A DNA stretch of 64,000 bases, taken from NCBI RefSeq assembly GCF_004027225.2, contig NC_044290.2:2806906-2870905 (forward strand), read 5' to 3'. The notes under the pieces are model-generated. The model made no database searches. It was given only the letters and a program-made list of their open reading frames with translations, and was not told the origin of the DNA. Shown here one piece after another: positions 1 through 16,125 of the stretch. The stretch is from Strigops habroptila. Taxonomy: Eukaryota > Chordata > Aves > Psittaciformes > Psittacidae. Each line of letters opens with the position of its first letter. Positions within the stretch are counted from its first letter, which is position 1. The translations under genes and the position numbers were made by a program.

Positions 1-406
1 TGAGGGCTTCACTGCGATAAGAGAGCCCCCGAGTGCCTTTTGCTGGTTCCAGTGCTCCGTAAACCCAAGACACGGGATCAGTTGGGAGCCCAGCACCTCT
101 GGGGTGTGGAGGGTTCGAACGTCATGGCCCCGTTGTCCAGCAACGGGAGTTTTCACCACCACAGGCATGAGGAAATGGCTCCTGCTGGTGGGGACGTGAC
201 ACTCGCTTCTCCCCGAGGACAACGTGTTCCGGGTGTTGGTCACCCAGAGGCTTCAGAAAAGAGAATTCACCTGATTTGCAGGTGGGGAAACTGAGGCAGA
301 GAGGGGCTGGGCTTTGCCTGCTCAGGATTTGGCTCCCAGTCACTGGGAAGACCCAGATATCCCCCAAATCCACGTTTCTATCAGTTACCTTTATGGTGGC
401 GAAGTT

Positions 407-555
407 CATAGAATCACAGCGTGGTTTGGGTTGGAAGGGACCTTAAAGCTCATCCAGTTCCAACCCCCTGCCACAGGGACACCTTCATTAGAGCAGATTG
501 CTCCAAGCCCCATCCAACCTATTCCAGTGTCTCGCCGCCCTCGTAGTGAAGGTCA
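407..555 (-). repeat. CR1 LINE 3' fragment
   Basis: Starts CATAGAATCACAG and continues GGTTTGGGTTGGAAGGG, the reverse complement of the CR1 3' terminus. It is diverged after about 510, so the left-hand 5' edge is approximate. Confidence 0.85.
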
Positions 556-2027
556 TTCAGAAAGGTGTAATCTTGACAAGATTCAGCTAAATTCAGTGAG
601 TATTAGCTCTCAGAGCAGGGGCTTGCTGCCCCCTGCGCTGTGGCTCAGTACGGCTCACCCCAGGAACGCTTCTGCTTAGAAAATAGTCATTTTATTGCAA
701 AAGGAAAAAAACAGAATCCTTCCTGCCCTTGCGTCCCCCCAGCGGGGTCAATCCTGCCCGAGGGGACAGTGCGGACACCACAGGGCAGCAGCACTCCTGG
801 AGCATCGGGAGCCTCCTGCAAGTCACCCAGCAAGGGCAAAACAAGGTTAATACAGGCAGGAGCCTCAGGAAGGGCTTTGCATTTGCTATGGGAGAGGAGA
901 GGGATCAGAGTATGGAAGAGCTGGGATTAACATAAAATTACACCACTTTCATTATGGGCTGAAGGGCCATCCTGGGCTGTGGGAACACGCAGCCTGGGAT
1001 GTGTTCCCACACATCCCGGTGGCAGTGCCCACAGTTCCCGATGGCACTGCCCTCGCCTCCTCCCCAGACACAGCCTGTTCTGGCCCCCCTTAGGTCAGCT
1101 GGAGAGAAAAGGAGATTAATCTTTAGGCACATTAATCTTCAGATATTAAACCAAGGAGCTCTGGGCTGCCTGAGGAGTCCCCAGCTTTCCCTTCCAGGTG
1201 GGGTTAAAAGGGGGGAGACCCAGAAAGCAGGAGCCAGCGTGCACAGGCAGGGCATGGGATGCACCCAGGCATGCAGCCTGGCTGTATCCGTGCCCATAAC
1301 CTTGAAGGGATGAGGCAGGAACCAAATCCACCACAGGACTTTGCCTCCCTGGTAACGTCTCCAAGCTGTGCTTTGATCCGGGCATGGGTCTAGAGCATTG
1401 GGATGTGCCGTAGGGATGAGCACTGCTCTCAGAAAACCAGGTTCATGTGGGACAAAGGTTGGCAGTTGGGGTCCTGCAGCTTTCCAGGCCTTCCGTGTGG
1501 CACTGAGGAGCATTCCAGCCTCGCTGCTCCAGGGAAGGGATGTGGCAGGGCAGCAGTTGCACTGAAACAGCGCCCAAGCAACGGCCTAATGGGAAATCCC
1601 TCAGTGACCCTCTGCTCCTTGCAGAAAGGGGGTTTGCGAGGATCAGTCCTTTGAAGACTGGCCCCAAAAGTCCCCCCAAGCCCTCATCTATCACAGACAC
1701 AAGCTGTGCTCTCCCTCCCTCCGGCTTTATTTGCAGAGGGAATTAAGGTCCTGCTGGGAAACCCTCCCCTGTGCTCTGATAGCTGCCTGCACGGCCAGCT
1801 CAAAATGGCTTATTGTAATGAATGACCAGGATTAAGGAGTTCCCCTGTTTACTGAGTGCTCTGCAGAGTGGGGGGAACAGGGAGAGACCCCCGCCCTCCA
1901 GCCGAGGGCCACCAAGGAGCTGGCACATCCTGGGGACCAACTCAGTGTCACCAGCACACGGCCGAGCCCTTTCCCTCCTCCCTAGAGCAGGAGGTGATGT
2001 TCCCAGGAAGGTGTGAGATGGGTGGGA

Positions 2028-2045
2028 TGTGTGTGTGTGTGTGTG
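2028..2045. repeat. GT dinucleotide repeat
   Basis: About nine GT units in intergenic DNA. Confidence 0.8.
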
Positions 2046-2500
2046 CACCAGGAGGGCTGGTTTCGTGCGCTGGGGCCGAGCTGGGGTGATGCTCTCTTTC
2101 TGCCTACGCCGTTGCTGTGGAAGGAAGGGGGGGTGTTTGCCATGTGGGGCAGTGCTGGGTGATGGGACGGGGGGGCCATGCACGGCTGTGTCTCACCCTG
2201 TCCCCTCAGCATGAACGCACTCAGCGACCCTGGGCTCCATCGAGGGGTGCCAATGAGCCCCATGCATTGGGAACCCTCCTCTGCCACCCCCTGTGCCCAC
2301 AGCAGGGAGGGCTCCTGCCTTGCCCTGCTGCCCTGCCGGGGGCTGGAGCCACGGCAGCCGCATCGCCCCTGTGCCGCTCCGACCTTTGCCTGTTTGCACA
2401 TTCCTGCTTGTTAATGTGTCTCATAACCAAACACTGCCAGCATGGAGCATTGCTCCCCCCAGCAGCTCTGCTCCCCCCCTCGCCATGTCCCTGCTCATTG

Positions 2501-2568
2501 CAGAGGGTTGGACTAGATGACCTTTGAAGGTCCTTTCCAACCCAAACTATTCCATGATTCTATGATTC
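2501..2568 (+). repeat. CR1 LINE 3' terminus, short
   Basis: Reads GGTTGGACTAGATGACC and ends in the tandem octamer-like tail CCATGATTCTATGATT, the CR1 3' end in plus orientation. Confidence 0.85.
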
Positions 2569-5021
2569 CCCAGATGGGAATCGCCACCGACCCCGTGCTG
2601 GGTGGGAGCAGAAACAACTCCCCAGCGATGCCTCTGCTCGGAGCCATGAGCATCCCACCCCTCGACACCAGTCGGAATGCCCACAGAGCTCCCAGGACAG
2701 AAGGCAGTCGCCTCCCAGCCAAGCACAGGGAAAAGGAGTGCCATTCCATTGTGGAGCCGTGCTTCCAGGCTGGCACACTGCCCTCCAGCACGATGCCAGG
2801 CCAAATTCTTTCCCATTTCTAGGTCAACACCCGCCTCTTGTAATGTCCCTGAGCCTCCCCACTGCCTGTGCCAGCTCTCTCCATGCCAGCTCCCATAGGA
2901 GCATCCCATGGGATTCACACCCAACATCTCCACGCTGCTCAGCCTGGCTAGGCCCATCCATAACCCTTGGATATTTGGGATGGGATATTTATGCTCCCAT
3001 TGCCCTGAACTAGGCTATTCTCCAGGGGGGGGGATGCTCACCCTCATGCTGCCTTTGCTGCCCACAGCAGCACCCATGGGTGAGCTGTGTGTGCAGGGTG
3101 CAGCCTGCCCTTGCTTGCACCTGGGGGGGGGGGGGTTAGGGCCCATTCCCTGGAGTCTGACCCCAAAGGAGGGTGTTTGCTTTGGATTCCTAAAGCGACT
3201 TTCTCTGTGCTGAGGCCGCGGCTGGTCCCAATGCTCCAAACCTGGCAATAAATCACCTGAAACCAGCCTTTGTGCAGAGCTCCCGGTGGCCCCGGCGCCT
3301 GTCTGCAAACGGGCCAAGTTTCCCGCTCGGGGTGACGTGCTTTCCCGACGGAGGAGGCAATGTTGGCACTGCCCCGGCAGCTCAGCCCCTGCACCGCGGG
3401 GCTGGATGTGGCCCGCTGCCCGTGCAGGGTTGCTTTGTGTGGCATGGGCTGGGCCGGAGGAGCAGGAGCACTGTGGGGCTGCAGCCCCCTACCCGGGCAC
3501 GCACCTGGGGAGGTGGCAGCGATGAGGAGGAGGAGGAGGAAGGGCAGCGTGCTGCAGTGACCCGGGTGCCACCGGCACTCCCCCAGCAGGGCAAGCCCTG
3601 ACCTGCCCGTGCATTGTGCCAGCCCCGCCGCCGGGAACGGCCGCTGGCACCAGCGCACTGACCCGGCCCCGGGGGCCAGCAGGGAGCTGTGCTGGATGGG
3701 ATCCCCCGTGCCAGGGGGTGCACGGCCCAAAAACACGATGGAAAACATGAGGGTGCAAGCATGCTCCAAAAGCGCTGCCCAGATAGTCAGGATCTGGGCC
3801 CCACTGGACCACTGCCTTGCCCTGCCTCAGTTTCCCCACCAGGATGCTGTAAGCCATCCAAGCCATCCACAGGTCCCACCAGGCTCTACCACCAGTGCCA
3901 GGACACTGCTGGGAAAGCAGAACAGGGGCTATGTTCCCCCTGTGCTCTCAAAACCTCCTTTCCCAGAGCCCCTGTGACCCTGCAGAAAGGTGTTTGCATC
4001 AAGCCTTATCCCTCCCGGCAAAGACACCGGGGTCCGGCCCCGGGCCCGGTGCAGCCTGTGTGGGTTTTGCTCTGGCACCTCCAACCCCTCAGATATAAAC
4101 TTCATAAAAAGCAGTGTGACAGGGGCAGGGAGCCCCTGGGCTGCCCTCATCCCTGCCCTCCTGCCATCCCCATCCCCTCCAGGGCCCTGCTGTACCACGG
4201 GTGAAGCTCCCTGCCCAAGTGCAGCACCCATGAGATTTCTCATCCATGTGAGCTCCTGGAAGCACATTTGGGAACCTGCTTTCTCCCAAACTTTGGAGGT
4301 TCATTCATTGCTATGCAAGGCGAGTCCATTCCTTACTCTCCTCCATCCCACCTCCCCCTTCTCCCCCCTCACCTCTCCAGCCATCCCAGGCTGAGATGTT
4401 ACAACGGGCTGAATTTTTCCCGTTGAAGGGGGAGTTGGGGGGGGGGATTAATAATAATAATCTAAGAAGAGAAATCTGGAGGTGGAGGAAGAACCCGTGA
4501 GCTGTGACCTCCTCAAAGCCAGCACCAAACCCACACAGGGAAAACAAAAGCAGCGAGATTTGCATTTCCAAACAGAGCAGAGATGGCCCCAATCTTGGAG
4601 CTGTTGATTCTGGGGTTGATTTTCAATATTTAGGATGATTAGCAAGTGAAAGGCGGCTCTTGCCAGAAGGCTCCGGGCCAGCCCCGCACTCAATGCACGG
4701 CAAAGAAAGACCCGGCAAGAAAAGGAGAGAAAAGAAGGGCTTATGTGTATATTTTTCTCCCTCTCTGTGAACGGGAGATTGGGTTGAGGTGGCAATGTTT
4801 GCCCATCGGGAAGGGATGATGGATGGATGAGGGAATGGCTGCGGGAACAGCAGAAAGAAATAATAAAGGAATAATTGCCCTGGGTTTAATAACGGGCTGG
4901 GAAGGAGCTGTGGAGGCTGCAGGGAGGATTTGGAGCTGGCTGCTTTAGACCTGCTTTGGTGGGTGCTGGGGGTGGGATGCCCCCAAAGGCTCTGGGTTCT
5001 CACTGCACACGCACAGAGCAC

Positions 5022-5140
5022 GGGGGACACCGGCAGCTCGGGGGGACACCGGCAGCTCGGGGGTCCCCAGCCCATCCCTGCGGTGCTGGGCGAGCCGGGG
5101 CAGGGCTGGAGCAGCCCCGGGCAGGGCTGGAGCAGCCCCG
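5022..5140. repeat. Two adjacent short tandem duplications
   Basis: A 19-bp unit (GGGGGACACCGGCAGCTCG) is present twice at 5022-5059. A 21-bp unit starting CAGGGCTGGAGCAGCCCCG is present twice at 5101-5140. Both are perfect or nearly so, in a GC-rich stretch with no recognised gene. Confidence 0.85.
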
Positions 5141-6551
5141 CTGCCGCCGGCAAGCCCGGGCAGGCCGGGGCCCGACCTCCCTCTTGGCAGCGGGCTCCAG
5201 CCCAGCACACACGGGCTTTGTGCGGGCAGCAGCGCGATGTCCTGCCCGCCCCAGTGCTCCCACCCCAGAGCTGCACCTCCTGCCTGCTGCTTACAGCATC
5301 ACCCCCACACCGAACCAGCTCCCTGCAAGCAAACCTTCACGTCCAAGTCGGTTTTGTTGCTTTCAGAAGCTGAACAAAACGAGGTTGTTTCAGGCCTCGC
5401 CTGGTGCCTCCTTTATATTCACCCTTTCTTACTTTAAAGGCCTCGACTGGCTCCGGCAGGCTGGAATATTTTCTCCTGGCAGGGTCGTGGTTTCCAGTCC
5501 CCTGGCACGGGGGGTGGGAGGGGTGCTGGGGATTTACAACAGAAACTACACAGTCGTGCCTGGCAAAACCAGATAAAGAAGTGGACCAAGGGCCAAGGGG
5601 GCTGCCAGCTTTTTGCAGCCCTACCAGTGCCACCGCTACTGGGGGGAAGGAGAGAGCGGCTCCCCCAGTGCTACCAACAGGGAGCTGAGAGGAGGCAAGC
5701 CAGGACAGAGAATTCCATATTGCCTTTAGGGGTTCATGATCCCCAGTGTCCTCAAGCTGAAAGGAGAGTCCAGATCTGCTTCCAAAATTCCCCCCACCCC
5801 CACCTCATATATATCAAAGCTGTCTCCCACGAGGATAATCCTACCTCATCCCCAGGGCCACATCCTGCTCTCCCAGCAGAAAGCACATAGAAGCCAGGGT
5901 TGGCCTCTGCCTCAACCCTTGTTTTGGGTTGAGATAGGCTGGATTGGGAGCAGCTGCAGAGCACAGGGGCTGCCCCAGGGCCTGGTGCCCATGGGACCCA
6001 ACAGGTCAATGGGAGATCATCGGTTGCTCCTCATGTGCTGTGTCCCCTGTGCAAGAGGGGTGGAACATCCCGGAGTGGCCCATCAAGCTGGATGAGCCCC
6101 AGGCAGGATCTGGAGGGGGATCCCTGTCCCTGGAAATGCTCAGATGTGACAGTGGGAACTGGGCAGCCACCAAGTGGGGGCCAGACCCCCCTTTTTCAGA
6201 TTCCTCTTCTCCCCCCATCCCAAATGGCAGCACTGCCCCACAGCTGTGGGGGTACCCACAGCCTGGCCCCTGCAGCCTTGCAGCAGAGCCACATCACTGA
6301 GCCAAGCTGCTCTCCCCATGGGCTCCCCCATCCTGCCTGGCCCAGGCTGGGTGCTGAGCAAGTGCTGCTTTGCCTCCCTGCCTTGGCAGAGCCCAACTGC
6401 TCCTCGGTGTAATTGGCCTCAGGAGGGCTCGGCTGTTCCAGTGGCTTCTGTGCAGCTCCTCCCACCACCCTGCACCCAGGAGGGCTCCGAAGCCACTTGT
6501 GGTTCTCAGGGTGTCTTTAGGGCCAGGTGAGGACATGGCACAAGCAGGGGG

Positions 6552-6718
6552 ATAATCACAGAATCATGGAATCAACCAGGCTGGAAAAGACCTTCAAGCT
6601 CATCCAGTCCAACCGCTCCCCAGCACTGCCAAGGCCACCACTAACCCATGGCACTGAGGCCTCGGCTACACGGGGTGTGAACGCTTCCAGGGATGGTGAT
6701 TCCACCATTTCCCTGGGA
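6552..6718 (-). repeat. CR1 LINE 3' fragment, second subfamily
   Basis: Begins AATCACAGAATCATGG and shares the block ACTGAGGCCTCGGCTACACG with the longer copy at 42340. It differs from the CR1 subfamily that dominates the window. Confidence 0.8.
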
Positions 6719-6949
6719 AGTAAGGCCCAGACACCCATACCATGTCACCTGCAGGGAAGGGTGCTCCAGGAGCAGCTCCCAGGACTTGGTCACCCGTGTG
6801 CAGCACAGGCACTGGGTACCCATTGCCACACAGCTGGTGGTTTGTGCCTCAGTTTCCCCTCAGGGAATTGCTGTGCTGCCATGAAGGGGGACGATAGCAC
6901 CCAGGTACTATTGGGTGTGCAACCAGAGCTGGGCTGGTGAGATGTCCCC

Positions 6950-8929
6950 TTCCTCTAGGAGAGGGTCGGGCAGAGCAGGAGGGAATCAAGGAGGCAAAAG
7001 GGTAGTTTTTTTTCTTCTCAAAATTTCTTTTCTTTCTTTTTTGTTTTAATTTGTAATGAACTTTCCATGAAAAAGGTTCAATTGCACACACATCTCTGCA
7101 GTTCTTCAGCAGCAAGATAGAGGCCTCCAAACAGGAAAGTATAAAACAGCAGATAAAAAAGAAGCATCACCAATACACATAGAAACATCTACACTGACCC
7201 CCAAAGCCCCCCCTGAGCCTTCAGCCCCGGTGCTCAGGCAAAGCAGCAGCCCCAGCCCCAGCCCTGCTGCTTGTGTGAGCTGAAGATGTTGGTTCTTTAT
7301 ACCAGGAGGATGCAGGACTTGTGCTCTCACCTCCACAGCTCCAACCCTCTCCCCAAATTTGGGTGGAAATCAGTCCAAGGGTGATCTGGTGGTTGTTTGA
7401 AAGGCTTGTTTATTGATTCTTACACTACAGCTCTACTCTTGCTAAATCCTATTGCTCCTATGAAAGGTCCTAAGTGCTTTTGTAACCAAAAAAGAAACTC
7501 TTTCCAATCTTCCAATTCTATCGAAGCCTAAAACACACCACTAAAACTGCAACTTCTACTTCCTCCTACCTAAAAGCTACTCTTATCTCTAAACCTACAG
7601 TGAAGGAGAGGTGAAGAATCCAGTTCTTGAGAGCTTCAAGTCAAGTTCCAGCAGCATTTGGCTTTGCTCCTGAAATGTTCCTTTGCAGAGACCTGCCACG
7701 TTCTCACTGCACAGAGCTTCAGTTGGTGTCAATCCCAACAGCTCTTCCAGATGGATGGGACTTCGCTTCCACTGCCATCCCTGAGCCTGCTGCACACACA
7801 GTCTGAGCTCCTGGATGGAGGCTGGATGTGGATTTCTTTCCTCCTCGGTCCCACTTGGGAGCATTGGATGTGGGGTGACCCCGTTGCCACCAACCAGGGG
7901 CCATGCCATGGTGTTTCCCTATGGACCATCCTTAACCGGGGTCCTGCATCAGCCACTCAGAGCCTGACGGATGAGCAGAAGAAGTGGAGAGCAACAGTCT
8001 TGGAGCAAAAAAGCGGAGAGAGGTGAAAGGCAGAGAGGGTTCATGGTGATTTAGACCCTTCAGCAACCACAGCAAGGATTTGGGGTACAAAAAGGACAAA
8101 AGCCAGTTCTGGGAGCATCCTGCTCTGCTCCTGCCAGGACCAGTTCCTGGCTCCTTGCCGTGTTGCTGCTGCTGCAGGAATTCTCCCTCGTGTAGTGCTG
8201 GTTTACAGAACAAGCCTTTAAACAGTGACAATATAAACCAACCCCAAAAGTGTATTTCCCCTATCACCCCCCTAGGAAGGAATTCTAGTGCTAAAAATAT
8301 AGGTTTCTTTGAATATATAATATATAATAGATAATATAAAACCATCTAAAGAGGCAGACTTGGTGAATTGATAAACCTTTTCTTCTTCCCTAGGCACAAG
8401 TCAGGAGGGAGCCTGAACTCCAGAAGCCATAAGGGACATCTATTGGCTGCTAATGATCACACTGTACCTACCAACTACTCAGAACAAGGGAAGAGAAACA
8501 GAGAGCCCAAAAGGTGAGGAAATTGCACTTATTCTATCAAGTCCTAAGCCACCAGGAATCTCATGTCTTGGGTGGGATTTAGCAGGTGCTTCTTCTTTAG
8601 CCCTGAAGGAACCTATGTCCATTTCTATGGATCAAACCAAATGATAATTCACATTTCTTCCTTTAGAAGTAAAAAAATAAGTACTGTTATAATTCTTCTC
8701 TTGAGGAAACTCATGAACTAGTGACTTGATGTGTCCTTTAAAGATATATCAAACAGTTCCTGTGGTGGTGGTTCCCCCCCCCCCAATGTTTTTATGAGTA
8801 ATCTTAAAACAAAGGTGGTAAAAGTCACTGTGGATGTGTCTGTCTCTAGAAAATGTTGTCCCTTTAAGTCCCAGCAGCATTTGGGGGGGAGCACAAAGTC
8901 TGCATGGGCTTTAAATGGGGACTGGTGTC
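6950..8929 (-). other. AT-richer FOXJ1 3' flank (3' UTR and/or old insertion)
   Basis: Clearly more AT-rich than the DNA on both sides, with a pyrimidine run at 7003-7047 and a TATA-rich block at 8310-8340. It has no coding signature. The part next to the stop should be FOXJ1 3' UTR; I cannot place the boundary. Confidence 0.4.
7409..7414 (-). terminator. Candidate FOXJ1 poly(A) signal AATAAA
   Basis: TTTATT on the plus strand reads AATAAA on the minus strand, 1.5 kb past the FOXJ1 stop. It is the only canonical hexamer I found between 7.1 and 8.9 kb. The flank in between is AT-richer than its surroundings, so part of it could be 3' UTR or an old insertion. Confidence 0.35.
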
Positions 8930-12706
<3,777 letters not shown>

Positions 12707-13379
12707 GCCTTGGTTCTGTGCTGGCTCCTGCATCCACGGGGCGCACAGGAACAGGAGGGAGGAGATGGGGCAGATCCTGCAACAACAACAGCGAGAGGGT
12801 TGGAGGCTCCCCGAGGTGCAGCCACTCTCTGGCACCGGGCCCTGGGTGCTCTGGGTGCTGCTGGGTGAGCCCCATCCCCGGGGTGCTGCATGCTGGAGCC
12901 ACCTCACCTCCCCTGAGGTGCTTCAGCAGCCCTAAACCTTGGGGAAGGTCCCTCAAACTGCTGCAGCCCCCCCAGTATGCTCCAATCTGGGTGTTCCAGC
13001 ACAACCCTTGGGCTGAAGAACATCTAAACAAATAAGTAAATAACACCCACACCCCACACCCCCTCTTTAAACAACCAAACTCCATCCCCCAAAGGGGGGA
13101 TGCTTCTCCCGCTGCCCCGAGCAGGACAAAACCGCAAGGTCCAACCCCTCGACAAAACAGCTTCAATTCCCCATCACCGCTAGCAGCATCCCTCGGGTTT
13201 GGGCTATTTCTGCTCCCCCCCTTCCCCCGTCTCCCCAAACTCCCCCCGTAGCCCTCCCCCAAGCGCACCCTCACTCCGAACCAGCCGGTAGATTCAAACG
13301 TCGGTTATTCCCGGGGCTGGAGCTGAAGTATCTGGTTTCGCTGCTGGGCTGGAACCCCCCAAAATCCTGAGGTTTTGAG

Positions 13380-14200
13380 GCGAGGAGACTCTCCCGTGTG
13401 ACCCGCAGCGGCGCGACCGCAGCGGGCTCTGCGCGGTTCGAATCCCGTTCTGCCCAACGGCCGCGGGCCGCGCGGAACGGGGCGCGGGCCGGGGCGGGCG
13501 GGACGGTGGAACACCGGGCTCGTTCCAAGCGAACGGGCTCCCCTCCCGTTCCAAACTGAGGCTGAGGGGGCAGCGGTTACGGGGGGGGATGCTTCGGTCC
13601 CAGTGTCCCCCCCCGAGCCCCGGCGCCCGCAGCGGGGTGTGGGGGGCTGGAGGCGCTCGTTGCAGTGCGTGTGTTGGGGGGGGGGGGCGTAAAAAGGATC
13701 GAAGTAGAGGTAAACCCGAGAACGATAAGCGCGCACAGAGACACGCACAGCCACAGCCACAGCCACACACACCCCCCCGTGCAAACCTACCGCACCCGCG
13801 GGCGCTCCCCCCGCGCTGCGCGGCCCCGCCCGCAGCCCCGCAGCTCCCGCAGCCCTTACCCGCAGGGCCCGGCGGTGTCCCCGCAGCTTCCGAAGTTCAC
13901 GGGAGAGCAAAAAGTGCTGGGAAAATCGGGGGAAAACGGGAAAAAAAGAGGAGAAAATAACATAAAAATAAAGAAAACCTTGAAAAGCGGAGCGGCGGTG
14001 CTGGGATGCGGCGGGGGGGGTGCGGGTCCCGCTCTCCCGCCCGGTGGCGGTGCGGGCCCTGCCCGCCGATCCGCCGTGATTTCCCGGCTTCCCGGGGGCT
14101 GCCGTTAAGTAGCTGCTCCGAAAGGCTTCACCCGTTGTCACGGCGACGCTCCGCCCCGTAAACAGCTTCCGGGCCTGCCACTGGTCCCCGCGTTGTCATG
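13380..14200 (-). promoter_or_regulatory. FOXJ1: CpG-island promoter and probable noncoding exon 1 of FOXJ1
   Basis: CpG-dense stretch directly 5' of FOXJ1 on the minus strand. A good donor (CTGCGG then GTAAGG) has its exon edge at 13860 and would end a noncoding first exon, leaving a ~1.08 kb intron to the acceptor at 12777. The exact start site cannot be read. Two RFX X-box-like motifs (14134-14147, 14192-14205) and five AACGG (MYB-type) cores between 13445 and 13550 are present; both factors are known FOXJ1 regulators. Confidence 0.55.
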
Positions 14201-14209
14201 GGGAGCCGG

Positions 14210-15195
14210 AGGGGACCTGCCGCCTCACGTTGAGATTTGGCCATTGCAGGGGGGGCTGGGGATGCTCGCAGTTTGGGGGTGGGCAAGTCTGTGGTACCCA
14301 GGGATGCTGCGGGGCTCCACCGCCCCCCAGCACAGCACCAGCACACCCCAAACCTGCGTCCGGGCCACCCCCCCCCGGCTTGGCACAGGGGAAACCCCAT
14401 CCCTTTTCCTCCTGTCTGTGCCCCCATCCTGCTTCTGACCCCTGAAGCACAGCGATGAGGGCAAAGCTGACAGGGGGCCGCAGCCCCCCAGATTAAAGGG
14501 GGGGGTCGCCCTTTGTTAGTTAAAATTATTACAGCTATATGCTTCTATAAGAAATCCCTATGTTCCCCCCCCCCGCCAGCCCAAAGGATCCCAGTGAGGG
14601 GCACCCTCCCTGACCAAGGGGTCTGGGAGTAGCTGTGAATCCCAAGGGAAGCCTGTTTCCACCCCACAGCACAAGGCTCTGTCCTTTGAGGAGTGGAGGT
14701 CTTGGGGAGGTTTAAAGGTCCCTCCTGTGTCTGCCCACAGGGAAAGGGGGTTTGGGAGCAGCCAGACCCACTCTCGAGGGCTGAAGTGTGTGTACATTAA
14801 GTGGTTTTCCTGCCAGGATCCCCGGGGATTTGGGCAGGACAAGCTGGGGGGTGGGAGGGTGTCAGATCCTCTCCCCAGATTCCCCTCTGCTCCTGCCCAT
14901 CCCCGCTGGAGGAGGAAGGAGGCAGCTCCCAGGGGAGTGGAAATTTCTCTTTCACTTCTCAGCGAGTGAATATCCAGAAAACAAGCAGCCCAAAGCTCAG
15001 GTTTGTGCCCTCTGGACTAGTCAGTTCTCTCAGGAGCAAGACCTGTCCCTGCAGAAATGCTCCCTAGGGCAGAGAGAGCCCAAGGGCTTTCCTGAGCAGC
15101 CTGGGCACAGCTCCACAGGCCTCAGTTCTCCTCCTCTCCCTTTGCAGGATCTGGCCACCTCAAGCCCTCCCGGCAGCTGCAAGGTGCTTCCATAA
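14210..15195. other. Intergenic DNA between FOXJ1 and the RNF157 3' end
   Basis: No gene or regulatory structure recognised beyond the edge of the FOXJ1 CpG island. The plus-strand CR1 begins at 15196. Confidence 0.6.
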
Positions 15196-15651
15196 GATGG
15201 ACATGGAGCTGTTGGAGCAAGTCCAGAGGAGGCCACAAGGATGAGCAGGGGCTGGAGCACCTCCCGTATGGAGACAGGCTGAGAACATTGGGGCTGTTCA
15301 GCCTGGAGAAGAGAAGCTGCGTGGAGACCTCAGAGCAGCTTCCAGTGTCTGAAGGGGGCTACAAGGATGCTGGAGAGGGACTCTTCATCAGGAACTGGAG
15401 TGACAGGACAAGGGGTGATGGGTTCAAACTGAAACAGGGAAAGCTCTTCCCTGTGAGGGTGCTGAGGCGCTGGCACAGGGTGCCCAGAGAAGCTGTGGCT
15501 GCCCCATCCCTGGCAGTGCTCAAGGCCAGGTTGGACACAGGGGCTTGGAGCAACCTGCTCTAGTGGAAGGTGTCCCTGCCCGTGGCAGGGGGCTGGAACT
15601 GGATGAGCTTTAAGGTTCCTCCCGACCCAAACTATTCCATGATTCTATGAT
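15196..15651 (+). repeat. CR1 LINE 3' end, ~456 bp
   Basis: Plus-oriented copy ending CCATGATTCTATGATA. It is the reverse complement of the copies at 25.5 and 47.8 kb over nearly its whole length (for example GGAGAAGAGAAGCTGCGTGG). It lies between FOXJ1 and the 3' end of RNF157. Confidence 0.92.
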
Positions 15652-16119
15652 ACCCCCATAGTGCATCACCTGCTCCACTAAAACCACATTCTAACCCCCC
15701 TTATAGCCCTCCTCACCTTCCAGGTATCAGCTCCCAGCATGAGTTTTCCTCCCCAGCACTGGAGGGGTTTCTCCTGCAGGAGCACCCAGCTCTTCTCCAG
15801 AAAAAGTCTGCTCTGGGTGTCCTCATCCATGCCAGCAGTGCCAGGGCCTATCTGCCTTCCATCCACACCCCAGCCCAGACCCTTCCTGCAGAGGCTTTGT
15901 TTGCACCTTCTCCATCCTCACAGGGCTTGGAGGAGGCAGGTTTTGGGCTGGAAGGGACCTTGCCCAAAGTGTTTTAGATTTGAAGCAGCTGGGCTGGTTC
16001 TGGGGAGGTTGCTGGGTGGATGCTCCCACCCAAAAAGTGTTTCCACCCAGCAGGTCTCCAGCTGCTCTCACCTTGTCACCACGGAATGACTCTGGATGCT
16101 TCATTGACATAAGATGCCC

Positions 16120-16125
16120 TTTATT
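16120..16125 (-). terminator. RNF157: Candidate RNF157 poly(A) signal AATAAA
   Basis: TTTATT on the plus strand, ~2.3 kb downstream of the RNF157 stop and before the plus-oriented CR1 at 15.2-15.65 kb. The interval 18435-16126 has no other recognised gene and would be the 3' UTR. Confidence 0.45.

Larger units (their letters stand above)
556..6551. other. Intergenic DNA left of FOXJ1, no recognised gene
   Basis: Apart from the CR1 stub, GT repeat, a G-run near 3123 and the tandem duplications, nothing is recognised. In human EXOC7 lies on this side of FOXJ1, but I found none of its N-terminal residues on either strand. GC-rich patches at 3.2-3.7 and 5.0-5.2 kb give long but compositionally biased frames. 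Bases 1-406 likewise show nothing. Confidence 0.6.

Noticed and set aside
3044-3769. Minus-strand frame of 241 codons with a leucine-rich stretch (LPFLLLLLIAATSP) followed by a GTGCGTG donor-like site
   Set aside because: The hydrophobic run comes from a CTC-rich simple sequence, no suitable start codon is close, and no neighbouring exon was found.
7380-8640. Solo LTR of an endogenous retrovirus
   Set aside because: Composition and an AATAAA are suggestive, but no clear terminal TG/CA pair, target-site duplication or second copy was seen, so the family cannot be named.
1-8900. EXOC7 5' exons, expected on this side from human synteny
   Set aside because: None of the EXOC7 N-terminal residues I know appear in any frame; the gene probably lies further left.
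13435-13445. tRNA-like B box (GGTTCGAATCC) in the FOXJ1 CpG island, and a similar one reversed at 43377-43386
   Set aside because: The T-arm stem does not pair and no A box, anticodon arm or acceptor stem can be folded around either site.
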